Assembly: GCA_018376135.1 (NCBI GenBank)
Contig: JAHABX010000003.1
Coordinates: 1 to 64,000 of the forward strand
Direction of reading: 5' to 3'
Source: Clostridiales bacterium
GTDB taxonomy: Bacteria; Bacillota; Clostridia; Lachnospirales; Lachnospiraceae
Length of the DNA: 64,000 nucleotides
The position numbers and the translations under genes were made by a program. Position 1 is the first letter of the stretch. Each line of letters begins with the position of its first letter. A model generated the notes under the pieces. It was not told where the DNA came from, did not search any database, and saw only the letters and a program-made list of their open reading frames with translations. Shown piece after piece: positions 43,605 to 52,700 of this stretch.

Positions 43605-43632
43605 TATATAAAAAATAAAGCCCCGAAGGGCT
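43605..43632 (-). terminator. Terminator of the signal-peptidase-like gene
   Basis: GAGCCC-TTCG-GGGCTT followed by TATTTTTT forms a compact terminator that overlaps the stop codon of the gene at 43632. Confidence 0.75.
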
Positions 43633-44027
43633 CAGGTTTTGTGCATTTTTTCCATACTCTGTAATGTCCCGTCCATCCAGGACAACAGACAGACCGTTAC
43701 GACCAGAAGGAGGATCGCCGCTTTCCCGCCGGCACTCGCCAGCCCCTCTGCAAGATAGCCCAGATACGGAACGCACAGCAGTACCTGATGGTTTCTAAGC
43801 TCTCTGCCGTCCTGCAGACGCAGAACCACGGTATCCTCATTTTCCACATCCTCTTCTTCCACATTTCTTACATAGATCACACTTCCCTCCGGATAGGACG
43901 GCTCCATGCTTCCGGTCTCCATCACCAGCGGCTGAATATGAAACAGCCCCGGCAGAACCAGAAGCACGGTCAACGCCGCCAGCACTCCACAGATGGAAAT
44001 TCCAAGCCATTGGCATATATATCTCAT
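43632..44027 (-). CDS. Shortened S26B (SipW-like) signal peptidase homologue
   Basis: The 131-residue membrane protein has an N-terminal helix, the serine motif METGSMEPSYPEGS typical of S26B signal peptidases, and a C-terminal IPYLGY-like segment (VPYLGYLAEG) with a final helix. The central block that normally carries the conserved THR(V) histidine and the KGDAN region is missing: DTVVLRLQDG runs straight into RNHQVLLCVPYLGY. Known S26B enzymes are nearer 180 residues, so an internal deletion has probably removed catalytic elements. It may be inactive. The start has AGGAG at good spacing. It is monocistronic and upstream of the S10 promoter. Confidence 0.75.
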   Translation of the reverse strand: MRYICQWLGISICGVLAALTVLLVLPGLFHIQPLVMETGSMEPSYPEGSVIYVRNVEEEDVENEDTVVLRLQDGRELRNHQVLLCVPYLGYLAEGLASAGGKAAILLLVVTVCLLSWMDGTLQSMEKMHKT

Positions 44028-44053
44028 TTGATTTCTCCTGATTTTACGAAAAT

Positions 44054-44082
44054 ATAAGGAACAGCAAAAAACCGTTCCTTAT
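44054..44082 (-). terminator. Terminator of the RpiR-controlled sugar operon
   Basis: ATAAGGAAC and GTTCCTTAT form a nine-pair stem followed by ATTTT on the minus strand, 31 bases after the kinase stop. Confidence 0.7.
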
Positions 44083-44113
44083 TATATATTCCCAAAATCA
44101 GGAAATTATACAC

Positions 44114-45646
44114 CTAATAATTGGATCGATACAGATTTTTTAACTGAGGATACAATTTTTTATATGTGTCAAAGCGTTTACGATAAATCTCCTCAAAACT
44201 CTTATCGCAGCTGAACCTCTTATAAATGTTTCTTTTCACACATTCCGCCGCATCATATACAGTTTCAAAACATCCTATTCCTACTCCTGCAAGCAGTGCA
44301 GCACCAATCGGCGCCATATCATTCACATCCAGTGCAGCCATATTTTTTCCCGTAATATCCGCCTTGATCTGCGACCAGACTTCACTTTTTGCTCCGCCTC
44401 CGATTACACATACTTCCTCAAAAGTTTTTCCGGTTGTTTTTTCTGCCAGTTCCAACAATTGCCGAAGCCCATATGCAGCCCCTTCCAAAACTGCTCTTAC
44501 CAAATCATCCCTTTTGGTATCCAGTGACAGTCCGAAAAAAACCCCTCTCGCATATGAGTCCCATACAGGGCTTCGCTCTCCATACATATATGGAAGAAAC
44601 ACAATACCATTTGCTCCCGGCGATGAATTTATCTCTGCTCTTTCAGTCATAAGATCATATGCATTTTCTCCCAACGCTTCAGCAGCCGCTTTTAAATCAA
44701 CACACATTTCATCTCTTATCCATCGAAGAGCCGCCCCCGTATGCGATAAAGCGCCCTGATAAATCCACGCTCCGTCTACAACGTGGCAGCGATTAATAAA
44801 TCCTTTATCAAATTTGGGTTCTGTTACGCACACGGTCAGAACATCTGTTGTTCCCGCCGAATCACACACATCCCCAGACCTTACTATCCCGGCAGCCAGA
44901 GATGCGCAGGCAGTATCACCGCCGCCAATCACAACAGGCACCCCTCTGGGAATACCTGCTTCAATCACATCCTCAGCAATCAGCGTTCCCACAACATCGC
45001 AGGACTTCATAAGAGGCGGCAGCTTTTTCTTTTCAATTCCAATCTTTTCACAGAGTTCGTCCGACCACCGATATCCCCCATATGTCTCAAATAAATTTGT
45101 ATATGATGCATTCGAATAATCAATTGCGAACTTCCCTGTCATCCGAACTGCCATCAAAGTATTCACATGCCCAAAGCAAAAGGTTTTCTGATATACCTGT
45201 GGAAGGTGATTCTTAATCCACAGCATCGAAGTTCCGGACATTGCTCCTGACATCACATGATTTGCTGTAATTTCAAAAATCCGGTCTTCTCCTGCTTTTC
45301 TTTTTATCTCTTCTGCTTCCGCTATGCTTCGCTGGTCAGAATAAATGATAGGATTCACCAGAACATTTCCTTTTCGGTCAAACGCAGTAAGTCCCGGACA
45401 GAGGCAGGAAATACCGATCCCCTTAACCTCAGCCAAATCAATTTCCATTTCTTTCCACAGTCTGCGAATGCATCGCAAAAACGCATTCCACATATCTTCC
45501 GAATCGATCTGTCTATACCCCGGAGCCTCCTGAAGCAGGCGATAGCTTTCTGCCACCTGCCCTTTTATTTTTCCGTCAACTCCAACTATTGCCGTTTTAA
45601 CACTCTGCGTGCCCACATCAACACCCAGCAAATATCCCGAGTCCAA
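44114..45646 (-). CDS. FGGY-family carbohydrate kinase (xylulokinase-like)
   Basis: The 510-residue kinase has both actin-fold FGGY domains. The N-terminal LLGVDVGTQSVKTAI phosphate loop, the GGGDTACASLAAG loop and the VIGGGAKSEVWSQIKADITG signature are present. It would phosphorylate a sugar, probably a ketose, before aldol cleavage by the adjacent DhnA-type enzyme. Translation seems to start at a TTG preceded by GGGGGAGAAGAGG; no nearby ATG fits. It is the last gene of the seven-gene operon. Confidence 0.88.
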   Translation of the reverse strand: MDSGYLLGVDVGTQSVKTAIVGVDGKIKGQVAESYRLLQEAPGYRQIDSEDMWNAFLRCIRRLWKEMEIDLAEVKGIGISCLCPGLTAFDRKGNVLVNPIIYSDQRSIAEAEEIKRKAGEDRIFEITANHVMSGAMSGTSMLWIKNHLPQVYQKTFCFGHVNTLMAVRMTGKFAIDYSNASYTNLFETYGGYRWSDELCEKIGIEKKKLPPLMKSCDVVGTLIAEDVIEAGIPRGVPVVIGGGDTACASLAAGIVRSGDVCDSAGTTDVLTVCVTEPKFDKGFINRCHVVDGAWIYQGALSHTGAALRWIRDEMCVDLKAAAEALGENAYDLMTERAEINSSPGANGIVFLPYMYGERSPVWDSYARGVFFGLSLDTKRDDLVRAVLEGAAYGLRQLLELAEKTTGKTFEEVCVIGGGAKSEVWSQIKADITGKNMAALDVNDMAPIGAALLAGVGIGCFETVYDAAECVKRNIYKRFSCDKSFEEIYRKRFDTYKKLYPQLKNLYRSNY

Positions 45647-45671
45647 TCCTCTTCTCCCCCATGCTTTTCAA

Positions 45672-46514
45672 TTAATAGCAATCGTAATTCTTGTCATTTT
45701 CAAGCTGTGCAAGCAATTCTTTTGCCTGCTTTGGCGTATATCCTTCATGAATAATATACCTCAAAGCAACCACCAGCGCCGACACATCTTTATAATCCCA
45801 CACAAAGCGCCCCATAGTAACTCCACCTACTCCGCACTGCATGGCCTCATAGGTCATATTTAAATAGTCATCCAAAGTCCTGCATGCATCCCCGCCTTGA
45901 ATCACAACCCGGAAACTGCTTGGAACGCAGGAAATAACCTTCGCCATAGAATCCGGATCCCCCGTATAAGTCGTCTTTACAATGTCCATACCCAGTTCAC
46001 ATGCGCTCCTGACACAATATGCAATATTTTCCCACGAAGTTCTTTTGTCTTCCGGTACACTCTCTCCTTTTGGATAAACATGACCAATCAACGGCATTCC
46101 TTTCATGCGGCACTCCAGCGCAACTTTACCTATAGCTTCAAACTGTTCATTCTGAAATTCCCCAAGGGTCATAGCTCCCATGGATACCGCATCTGCACCA
46201 AGAGCAATTGCCGAATCCACGCTTCCAAACACAATATCCGAGGTTGGTGACACTGGGGAATAACTGGAGATCTTGCAAAGCAGCGATACCTTTCCCGCAT
46301 GTTTTGCCAGACATCTCTCTGCGACAGGCCCTGTCATGGTCATCGCATCCGGCTTTCCAACCACAATCTTATCAATTGCAGACTGGATATCCTGAATTCC
46401 TGTCATGGGCGCAATTCCCCGCGATATTGCATGGTCAACAGTAATTGCCATCATTTTATTGCTCTTTACATTTACCAGTCTGCTCATCCGGACTTCTTTT
46501 CCCAACATTGTCAT
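45672..46514 (-). CDS. DhnA/LsrF-type class I aldolase
   Basis: The 280-residue enzyme belongs to the DeoC/FbaB/LsrF aldolase group. AITVDHAISRG near residue 23 is the DhnA-type substrate loop, and the likely Schiff-base lysine is Lys180 in MDIVKTTYTGD. It would cleave a phosphorylated keto sugar into two smaller units. It lies between the zinc dehydrogenase and the kinase. Together with the ribose-type ABC transporter and FGGY kinase the set recalls the Lsr system for autoinducer-2, but the other genes do not match. Confidence 0.85.
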   Translation of the reverse strand: MTMLGKEVRMSRLVNVKSNKMMAITVDHAISRGIAPMTGIQDIQSAIDKIVVGKPDAMTMTGPVAERCLAKHAGKVSLLCKISSYSPVSPTSDIVFGSVDSAIALGADAVSMGAMTLGEFQNEQFEAIGKVALECRMKGMPLIGHVYPKGESVPEDKRTSWENIAYCVRSACELGMDIVKTTYTGDPDSMAKVISCVPSSFRVVIQGGDACRTLDDYLNMTYEAMQCGVGGVTMGRFVWDYKDVSALVVALRYIIHEGYTPKQAKELLAQLENDKNYDCY

Positions 46515-46544
46515 ATTACATTCTCCTTTTCAGCATTTTCACTA

Positions 46545-47591
46545 TTATGGTTCAATCTCGATCTTCAGACCCGCCCCGCTCTTATTCATTTTGTATGCTT
46601 CCTGAAAATCTTCTATTTTATATGTATGGGTTACAATCGGCTTCAAATCCAGATATCCGTTTATCACCATCTCGGCTGCATCCAGATAATCCTGTCTTTT
46701 ATAAGCGCTGGAACCAGTCACCTTCAGCTCATTATAATGGATAACATTGGGGTCCAGATCTGCCATCACTCCTTTCGAAAAGCCGGCAAACAAACTGATC
46801 GCCCCTCCTTTTCTTGCCAATCTGATTGTTGGCGTTACCAGAGCCGGTACCCCAATTGCCATAATAATAACATCCATACCAATTCCATTTGTTTCAGACA
46901 TTACTACTTTTTCCAGATCTTCTTTAGAAGAATCCAGAACAATATCTGCCCCGCATTCTAAAGCTTTCTTTCTCCGATATTCATTAAGTTCACTGACTAT
47001 CACTTTGCGGGCTCCTGCCGCCTTTGCCAGAAGAACATGCATTAACCCTATTGGTCCCGCACCAATAACAAGAACATTGTCATTAAACTTAAGATCCACA
47101 TTCCGCTGTCCCCTGAGACAGCATGATAACGGTTCAATAATTGCAGCTTCTGCAAAAGTAACATGTTCCGGCAGCTTCACAATATTCCCGCTCTCAATTG
47201 CAATTTTCGGAATCCGGACATATTCCGCAAAGCCGCCATCAAATTCATATCCGATCGCCTTGCGCTTCATGCACACATTTTCCATACCTCTTCTGCACAT
47301 TTCACAGCAGCCGCATGGAATAACGTTCGCAACAGCAACTCTCTCTCCGATCACATATCCCTCAACGCCTTCTCCAACCTCTACGATTGTACCGCTCATC
47401 TCGTGCCCAATTACAGAAGGATAACGAACTCCTTTCGTTTTTTTTCCTTCCAAAATACGAATATCCGTCCCACAAATCGCTGCTCTCTCCATTTTCATCA
47501 GCATTTCTCCAGCTTCAATCTGCGGTTTCGGATAATCAGAAACTGCATGAAATCTATCTGGTCCTTCCAGTATTACCGCCCTCATCTTCAC
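46545..47591 (-). CDS. Zinc-dependent medium-chain dehydrogenase
   Basis: This 348-residue polyol/threonine-type dehydrogenase has catalytic-zinc motifs CGTDIRILEG and GHEMSG, the structural-zinc cluster CGCCEMCRRGMENVC and NAD loop GAGPIGLMHV. It probably oxidises a hydroxyl of the imported sugar or polyol. It starts at a GTG overlapping the permease stop by four bases (GTGA), with GGAGAG at good spacing. An ATG two codons in is an alternative. Confidence 0.9.
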   Translation of the reverse strand: MKMRAVILEGPDRFHAVSDYPKPQIEAGEMLMKMERAAICGTDIRILEGKKTKGVRYPSVIGHEMSGTIVEVGEGVEGYVIGERVAVANVIPCGCCEMCRRGMENVCMKRKAIGYEFDGGFAEYVRIPKIAIESGNIVKLPEHVTFAEAAIIEPLSCCLRGQRNVDLKFNDNVLVIGAGPIGLMHVLLAKAAGARKVIVSELNEYRRKKALECGADIVLDSSKEDLEKVVMSETNGIGMDVIIMAIGVPALVTPTIRLARKGGAISLFAGFSKGVMADLDPNVIHYNELKVTGSSAYKRQDYLDAAEMVINGYLDLKPIVTHTYKIEDFQEAYKMNKSGAGLKIEIEP

Positions 47592-48583
47592 AACATTCTC
47601 TCCTTTCCGAATATTTTTTTCGCCAAATTTGTTATTAATATTTGAAGATTCTCAATATACGTAGCCACAAGAATAATGAGACCAATTGCAATATATTGAT
47701 AGAAAGTATCCATGCCAATCACAATCAGACCTATCTTCAATGCAGATAACGTAAATGCTCCCAAAACAGTACCCGACATACTTCCTTTTCCTCCTGCCAG
47801 GCTTGTCCCTCCAATTGCTGCCGCTGCAATTGCCATTGTCTCGTATCCTACCCCTGCACTCGGTTCCCCTGTTCCCAGCCGGGCCATAGTTACAAGTCCC
47901 GCCATTGCCGCGCCAATACCGCACATCGCATAGGCAATCATTTTGTACTTGTCCACATTAATACCAGACAGCTTTGTTGCCTCTTCATTCGATCCAATTG
48001 CGTAAATATAAACACCCGTACGGGTTTTGGTCAGTATCAGTCCATAAATTACCGCCAGCAAAAACATATATAACATGCTTAGCCTTATTCCTCTGAATAT
48101 TTCCATTTGAAATAATGTTCTGAAGGAATTGCTTACATTTAATACGGTCTTCCCCCCGCACAGAACATATGCCACGCCTCTTAATATCTCCATCATTCCA
48201 AGCGTTGCAATAAAAGGCTGCAGTTTCATTTTTGTTATAATAAAACCATTTACAACACCTATCAAAGCGCCTATTAAAATTCCTGCAACTATAGTTAAGA
48301 TCGGATTAAATCCTCCGGCAGAAAGCATTGCACATGCCACTAATACAACCGCCATGGTCGACCCCACAGACAAATCAATACCTGCGGTTAAAATTGCCAG
48401 CGTGATACCCATCGCCAAAAATGCATTTACAGTTCCCTGCTGTATAATATCAATCAGATTATCATATTCCATATAGCGCCGATTAAGTATCGAAAACACC
48501 AATATTACCAACACCAACGCGATTGCCGTGGTAATTTCTCTGCTGTTTTTCTTCGAAAAACGCGACAAGACCATTTTCATCAT
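47588..48583 (-). CDS. Ribose-type sugar ABC transporter permease
   Basis: The 331-residue protein has eight to ten membrane segments and the RbsC-family pattern: AGIDLSVGSTMA and AAIGGTSLAGGKGSMSGTVLGA. It should form a homodimeric channel for the binding protein and ATPase of this operon. Its start overlaps the ATPase stop by four bases. Confidence 0.92.
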   Translation of the reverse strand: MMKMVLSRFSKKNSREITTAIALVLVILVFSILNRRYMEYDNLIDIIQQGTVNAFLAMGITLAILTAGIDLSVGSTMAVVLVACAMLSAGGFNPILTIVAGILIGALIGVVNGFIITKMKLQPFIATLGMMEILRGVAYVLCGGKTVLNVSNSFRTLFQMEIFRGIRLSMLYMFLLAVIYGLILTKTRTGVYIYAIGSNEEATKLSGINVDKYKMIAYAMCGIGAAMAGLVTMARLGTGEPSAGVGYETMAIAAAAIGGTSLAGGKGSMSGTVLGAFTLSALKIGLIVIGMDTFYQYIAIGLIILVATYIENLQILITNLAKKIFGKERML

Positions 48584-50079
48584 TCTACCTCCTCCATCGC
48601 ATGCGCCAGGATCAATTCTCCAGAGAATTCATTTTTATTTGTCAATTCTCCTGTTATACTGCCTTCCCGCATAATGATAATGCGATCACTCATACCAATT
48701 ACTTCTGTCATTTCTGACGAAACCATGACTATCGTTTTCCCAAGCGCAACAAACTCTTCCATCAGCTTATATATTTCAGATTTTGCGCCTACATCTACAC
48801 CTTTTGTCGGTTCATCAAAAATCAACAGATCTACATTGGTTGCCAGCCATTTTGCAACAATTACTTTTTGTTGATTTCCTCCGGAAAGATTCCTGGTCAG
48901 ATGTTCCGGGTTTTTAATATTCAAATGCACACTATCCGCATAGTTTTCAAAATTCTTTAAAATTCCAGGATAATCCAAAAATCCATTCTTTTGAAACCTC
49001 CCCAAAACAGCCATGTTCATATTCATACAGTTATCCATAGAAGGGATATATCCCTCCCTTTTTCTATCCTCTGAGATCAATCCAATACCATTTTTTAATG
49101 CATCTTCCGGTTTTTTATTGACTACTTTCCGACCATTAAAATATATTTCGCCTTTGTACAAAGGATCTATACCAAAAATTGCACGCATAACTTCTGTACG
49201 TCTCGCTCCAACCAGCCCTGCAAACCCCAATATTTCACCCTTGTATACTTTAAAACTGATATTTCTGAATGTTTTCCCGCACAAATCCCGGACCTCCAGG
49301 ACCACCTTTGAATAGTCCGCTTTTGAAGGCTGCATTCGCACCGCATACTCCGACACATCTCGGCCCACCATCATTCGAATCAATTCCGCCTTATCAGTGT
49401 CCTCTTTATTCTTAGTCGCAATATACTCGCCATCCCGCAGAATTGTGATCCGATCCGCAATCTCAAAAATTTCATCCAGCTTATGACTGATGAAAATAAT
49501 CGTCAGCCCTTTCTGCTTCAGTCGTTTTACAATCTCAAATAATTTCTCTATTTCCATTGTCGACAATGCAGAAGTAGGTTCATCCAACGATATTACATCG
49601 GCATTGTGATAAAGCGACTTTGCAATTGCCATCATTTGAAGATCGCCCACACCAAGTCCTGTTACCGGATCTGAGCTTTTGTAAGTGCATCCCAGTTCCT
49701 TCAGAATTTCATCTACTTTTGTATTAATCTCTCTATAATCAAGAATTCCGGCTTTTGTTTTTTCAAATCCCAATGCAATATTCTGTGCAACATTCAGATT
49801 TTCTACCACCTGAACTTCCTGATGTACTTTAATAACCCCTCTTGCTATCGCTTCATATGGAGAACTATAATTTGCAGATTTCCCATCCAGCAAAACCTGC
49901 CCGGAAGTTGCCGTAAATACACCATGAAGAATATTTAATAAGGTAGACTTTCCCGCTCCGTTCTCGCCCAACAAGGCATGTACCTCTCCTTTTTTAACAG
50001 AAAACGAAATGTCTTTTAATGCAATAACACCCGGGAATTCTTTACGAACATGATCAAAACGAATTTTATCTGTCTCCAA
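48580..50079 (-). CDS. Sugar ABC transporter ATPase with two ABC domains
   Basis: The 499-residue RbsA-type protein has two fused ATPase domains. The first has Walker A GENGAGKST and Walker B VISLDEPTSALS. The second has a degenerate Walker A (GLVGARRTEV) but an intact signature LSGGNQQKVIVAKWL, as is normal for this family. It starts at a TTG after GGGAGGTGA. It powers uptake of the unknown sugar. Confidence 0.93.
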   Translation of the reverse strand: METDKIRFDHVRKEFPGVIALKDISFSVKKGEVHALLGENGAGKSTLLNILHGVFTATSGQVLLDGKSANYSSPYEAIARGVIKVHQEVQVVENLNVAQNIALGFEKTKAGILDYREINTKVDEILKELGCTYKSSDPVTGLGVGDLQMMAIAKSLYHNADVISLDEPTSALSTMEIEKLFEIVKRLKQKGLTIIFISHKLDEIFEIADRITILRDGEYIATKNKEDTDKAELIRMMVGRDVSEYAVRMQPSKADYSKVVLEVRDLCGKTFRNISFKVYKGEILGFAGLVGARRTEVMRAIFGIDPLYKGEIYFNGRKVVNKKPEDALKNGIGLISEDRKREGYIPSMDNCMNMNMAVLGRFQKNGFLDYPGILKNFENYADSVHLNIKNPEHLTRNLSGGNQQKVIVAKWLATNVDLLIFDEPTKGVDVGAKSEIYKLMEEFVALGKTIVMVSSEMTEVIGMSDRIIIMREGSITGELTNKNEFSGELILAHAMEEVE

Positions 50080-50194
50080 TCAACTCACCTCCCATTAAAA
50101 ACCTCCTCCGTATTGATTAAGAGCTGCCGCAAAACAGCCATTTCCCGGCAAATATTTGCGGCAGCCATCCTCATTTTATCAATCTCAAAAACAA

Positions 50195-51379
50195 TTACTC
50201 AAATGTGGGATCTGTCCATCCGATTGTATCTGCTTCTTCGGAATCTACATTAGAACTATCTGTCACCATGGCTGGAGTCCAGATAACAGAAGGCATTTCC
50301 TGACCAAGAAGAATTCTTACCGCACATTCAGTTGCCATTTGAGACTCATAAAACGGAAACATACTGACAGTCGCTGACAGTTCGTTTTTCCTGATGGACT
50401 CATACGCTTCATCCGTCCCATCCATACCAATCACGAACATATCCTGGTTCAGAACTTTCCCGCTTTCTTTTACTGCTTCTACCGCCCCCATTGCCATAAC
50501 ATCGTTATTACAGCAGATAATTTTCAGGTTCGGATATGTCTTCATCATTGTAGCTGCCACATCCTTAGCTTTATTACGATCCCAGTCTGCATTCTGACTG
50601 TCTACAACTTTAATATCAGAATTAAGTTCTTCCAATCTCTCACTAAAACCATTTGTACGATTTTTTACCACATCGGTTCCGGCAAGTCCCATAATAATGG
50701 CACATTCTCCTTCACCAACATTTTCATCAGCCCAGTCAGCTGCCACAACGCCTTCATCATATGAATTTGGTCCAATAAACATATCCGCACCATTAAATTC
50801 ATTATTCACCGCAATTGTTGGAATATTATCGTTATGAGCATTTTCAACCGCCTCTGTACAATTAGAAGTAGAAATTGGAGATGCCAAAATCAGATCGACT
50901 CCCTGTCTTACCTGATCCTTCATATTTGCCAGCTGACCTTCAGTATCCGATTCTCCCATCGGTGCCTGAATGTCCATAGTGGTTGTGACACCTCCTGCCG
51001 TCAATTTTTCAGCCATTGCATGATACCCATCACTCAATGCCTGCCAATATACATTGTCGACCGAACGAATGGTAGCCGCCAGAGCAAGCTCACTTCCATC
51101 AACAGGAATAGGACCAAGTTTTTCCCGCATTTCTTCAAAAGTCCACGTTTCTTCTACCACCAATGGATCAAATGCCTGACTTGTATCCCCCCAGCCTGCC
51201 GAAAACTGTGCTGGTACACCAACCGTTTCTTTCTCCGTTTCGCCCTGGATCTCTGCCTCTCCAGATGGTGCTGCCTCCGTTTCTGCAGCGACCGGTTCTG
51301 AAGCTGCGCCGCTCCCACACCCAAACACAGCTGTCGCCATAACCGCACACAAAAGTACACTAAGCATCCTTCTCTTCAT
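50195..51379 (-). CDS. Sugar-binding lipoprotein of ABC transporter
   Basis: The 394-residue protein has a signal peptide with lipobox VFGC near residue 21, a low-complexity Glu/Ala linker, and a Peripla_BP_4 fold (ASPISTSNCTEAVENA, CNNDVMAMGAVEAV, VIGMDGTDEAY). It should capture a sugar or sugar-like ligand at the cell surface and deliver it to the permease. It lies 38 bases after the hydrolase gene; a 115-base gap follows before the ATPase. Confidence 0.93.
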   Translation of the reverse strand: MKRRMLSVLLCAVMATAVFGCGSGAASEPVAAETEAAPSGEAEIQGETEKETVGVPAQFSAGWGDTSQAFDPLVVEETWTFEEMREKLGPIPVDGSELALAATIRSVDNVYWQALSDGYHAMAEKLTAGGVTTTMDIQAPMGESDTEGQLANMKDQVRQGVDLILASPISTSNCTEAVENAHNDNIPTIAVNNEFNGADMFIGPNSYDEGVVAADWADENVGEGECAIIMGLAGTDVVKNRTNGFSERLEELNSDIKVVDSQNADWDRNKAKDVAATMMKTYPNLKIICCNNDVMAMGAVEAVKESGKVLNQDMFVIGMDGTDEAYESIRKNELSATVSMFPFYESQMATECAVRILLGQEMPSVIWTPAMVTDSSNVDSEEADTIGWTDPTFE

Positions 51380-51417
51380 ATCTTTTCCTCCTTTTTCGTA
51401 TTCTCCAGCCAGCTTAT

Positions 51418-52413
51418 TTACAAGCCGGCATTGATACCCCCATCATTCCCCGGAAATTTCGACAATGCCGCCCAGGGATTGGCATGCGTTATTTGAAAAA
51501 TCTTCTCTTTCGAAAAACCCCTCTGTTCCAAAAGCGGAATAAATTCTGTCAAAATATAATCCATTCCCACTGTTCCATAATAACTTTTCAATCGATCCGT
51601 TGTCGGATCTGTTGAAATCAACAGCTGGTTCAGAAATCCATTTTCAATCATATGATGTAATAATTCGATTTCCGATGCTGCATTATGAAACTCAAACAGG
51701 GTAATTGTGTCATACTCCAAATAAACACCTGTCTTCGCCACCATCTCATGAACAGTATAGTCTTTCGTCTGACGATCCACATGACAGATCAGCAGTTTTT
51801 TCTCCGGAATCCCCAACTTTCCTGCCAGAAAATCAATAGCTTCCAACACATCCACGCCCTCCGTATGAAGCATTAAGGAAGTCCCTGTCCGTTTTGCTGC
51901 CAAACCAGCCGCCGTCAGCAGCTTTACTGTCTGCGGATTTTTCAGGCCATTATAATCAATCATTGCCTTGACCACTCCAGCTTTACAATCCGTTCTGTAT
52001 TCAGGAAAATACCATGTCCCATCCTGATACATTCCATTTTCAATTTCGTCTGCAAACAGATCCGAAAGCCTTTCTGCTGTCACATCCCATATCCAGTGCT
52101 GTTCAGGATAGAATTTAGGAATATGATAACCTGTGGATGCGATAATATTGACCTGCGTAAGCCGGGAAAGATCTCTGAGTGCCAACGCATCCCTTCCCGT
52201 TGCCAAAGGATTGGCATCAACAATTGTTTTTCCCCCAGCCCTTCGATACAACTTCAGCTCTTCCATCGAAGCCGGGAAATTATTGATACATATTTCTTTA
52301 CAGCGAATCTGATCAATTGTCCCTGCAATATAAATGTGTTCATGGGGTTGCGTATGCCCCATTTCGTCTTCCGAAACCTGTCCAAGAACCGTTTCAAAAC
52401 TGTATCTGCCCAT
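51418..52413 (-). CDS. Phosphotriesterase-family hydrolase, possible sugar lactonase
   Basis: The 331-residue protein has the amidohydrolase metal motif HEH at residues 23-25 (QPHEHIYI), a candidate bridging lysine in VVKAMIDYNG, histidines in LMLHTEG and LICHVDR, and the aspartate in STDPTTD. Family members include true phosphotriesterases and lactonases acting on sugar or phospho-sugar lactones. In a sugar operon with a dehydrogenase, lactone hydrolysis is the likely role. It is the first gene downstream of the RpiR-type operators. Confidence 0.85.
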   Translation of the reverse strand: MGRYSFETVLGQVSEDEMGHTQPHEHIYIAGTIDQIRCKEICINNFPASMEELKLYRRAGGKTIVDANPLATGRDALALRDLSRLTQVNIIASTGYHIPKFYPEQHWIWDVTAERLSDLFADEIENGMYQDGTWYFPEYRTDCKAGVVKAMIDYNGLKNPQTVKLLTAAGLAAKRTGTSLMLHTEGVDVLEAIDFLAGKLGIPEKKLLICHVDRQTKDYTVHEMVAKTGVYLEYDTITLFEFHNAASEIELLHHMIENGFLNQLLISTDPTTDRLKSYYGTVGMDYILTEFIPLLEQRGFSKEKIFQITHANPWAALSKFPGNDGGINAGL

Positions 52414-52454
52414 TTTTATTCCCCAATATATTTTTATTTCTCTTTTGTTTCTTC

Positions 52455-52483
52455 ATTCTATCATATATGTAATTTTATTTCAA
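52455..52483 (-). promoter_or_regulatory. Promoter of sugar operon
   Basis: TTGAAA and TAGAAT are separated by 17 bases on the minus strand. The first operator-like palindrome covers the -35 and most of the spacer. Confidence 0.7.
52468..52482 (-). promoter_or_regulatory. Operator-like palindrome 1
   Basis: TGAAATAAAATTACA, of form TGWAA-N5-TTWCA, overlaps the -35 and spacer of the sugar-operon promoter. The RpiR protein encoded upstream is the natural candidate to bind it. Confidence 0.65.
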
Positions 52484-52499
52484 TATTATTTTTCATTTT

Positions 52500-52514
52500 T
52501 GTAAATTTATTTCA
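52500..52514 (-). promoter_or_regulatory. Operator-like palindrome 2
   Basis: TGAAATAAATTTACA, 32 bases (about three helical turns) upstream of copy 1. Confidence 0.65.
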
Positions 52515-52616
52515 TAGTTTTTCATGTATTTTGTAAGGAAGTAACGCAGAAATTGCTTATTTACCTTATTTTTCCATTTATTTCCTTCTGATTCTCCATT
52601 TTAAATTACTTACTTT

Positions 52617-52631
52617 TGTAAATTTATTTCA
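52617..52631 (-). promoter_or_regulatory. Operator-like palindrome 3
   Basis: Identical to copy 2, located 117 bases further upstream beside the RpiR terminator. It could allow looping between distant sites. Confidence 0.6.
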
Positions 52632-52678
52632 AAAATAAAGATCATCACATTTATGCAATATACATAAATGTGATGATC
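52632..52678 (-). terminator. Terminator of RpiR gene
   Basis: GATCATCACATTTAT and ATAAATGTGATGATC form a perfect fifteen-pair stem followed by TTTATTTTT on the minus strand. Confidence 0.92.
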
Positions 52679-52700
52679 CTATATAACAAATAATTTCGAT

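Larger units (their letters stand above)
52414..52700. other. Regulatory gap between RpiR gene and sugar operon
   Basis: This AT-rich 287-base region contains, on the minus strand, the RpiR-gene terminator, three copies of a 15-base operator-like palindrome and the operon promoter. No gene was seen. Confidence 0.8.

Noticed and set aside
44114..51379. Autoinducer-2 (Lsr) uptake operon
   Set aside because: The transporter, FGGY kinase and DhnA-type aldolase fit loosely, but there is one permease gene, no LsrG, and extra dehydrogenase and lactonase genes.
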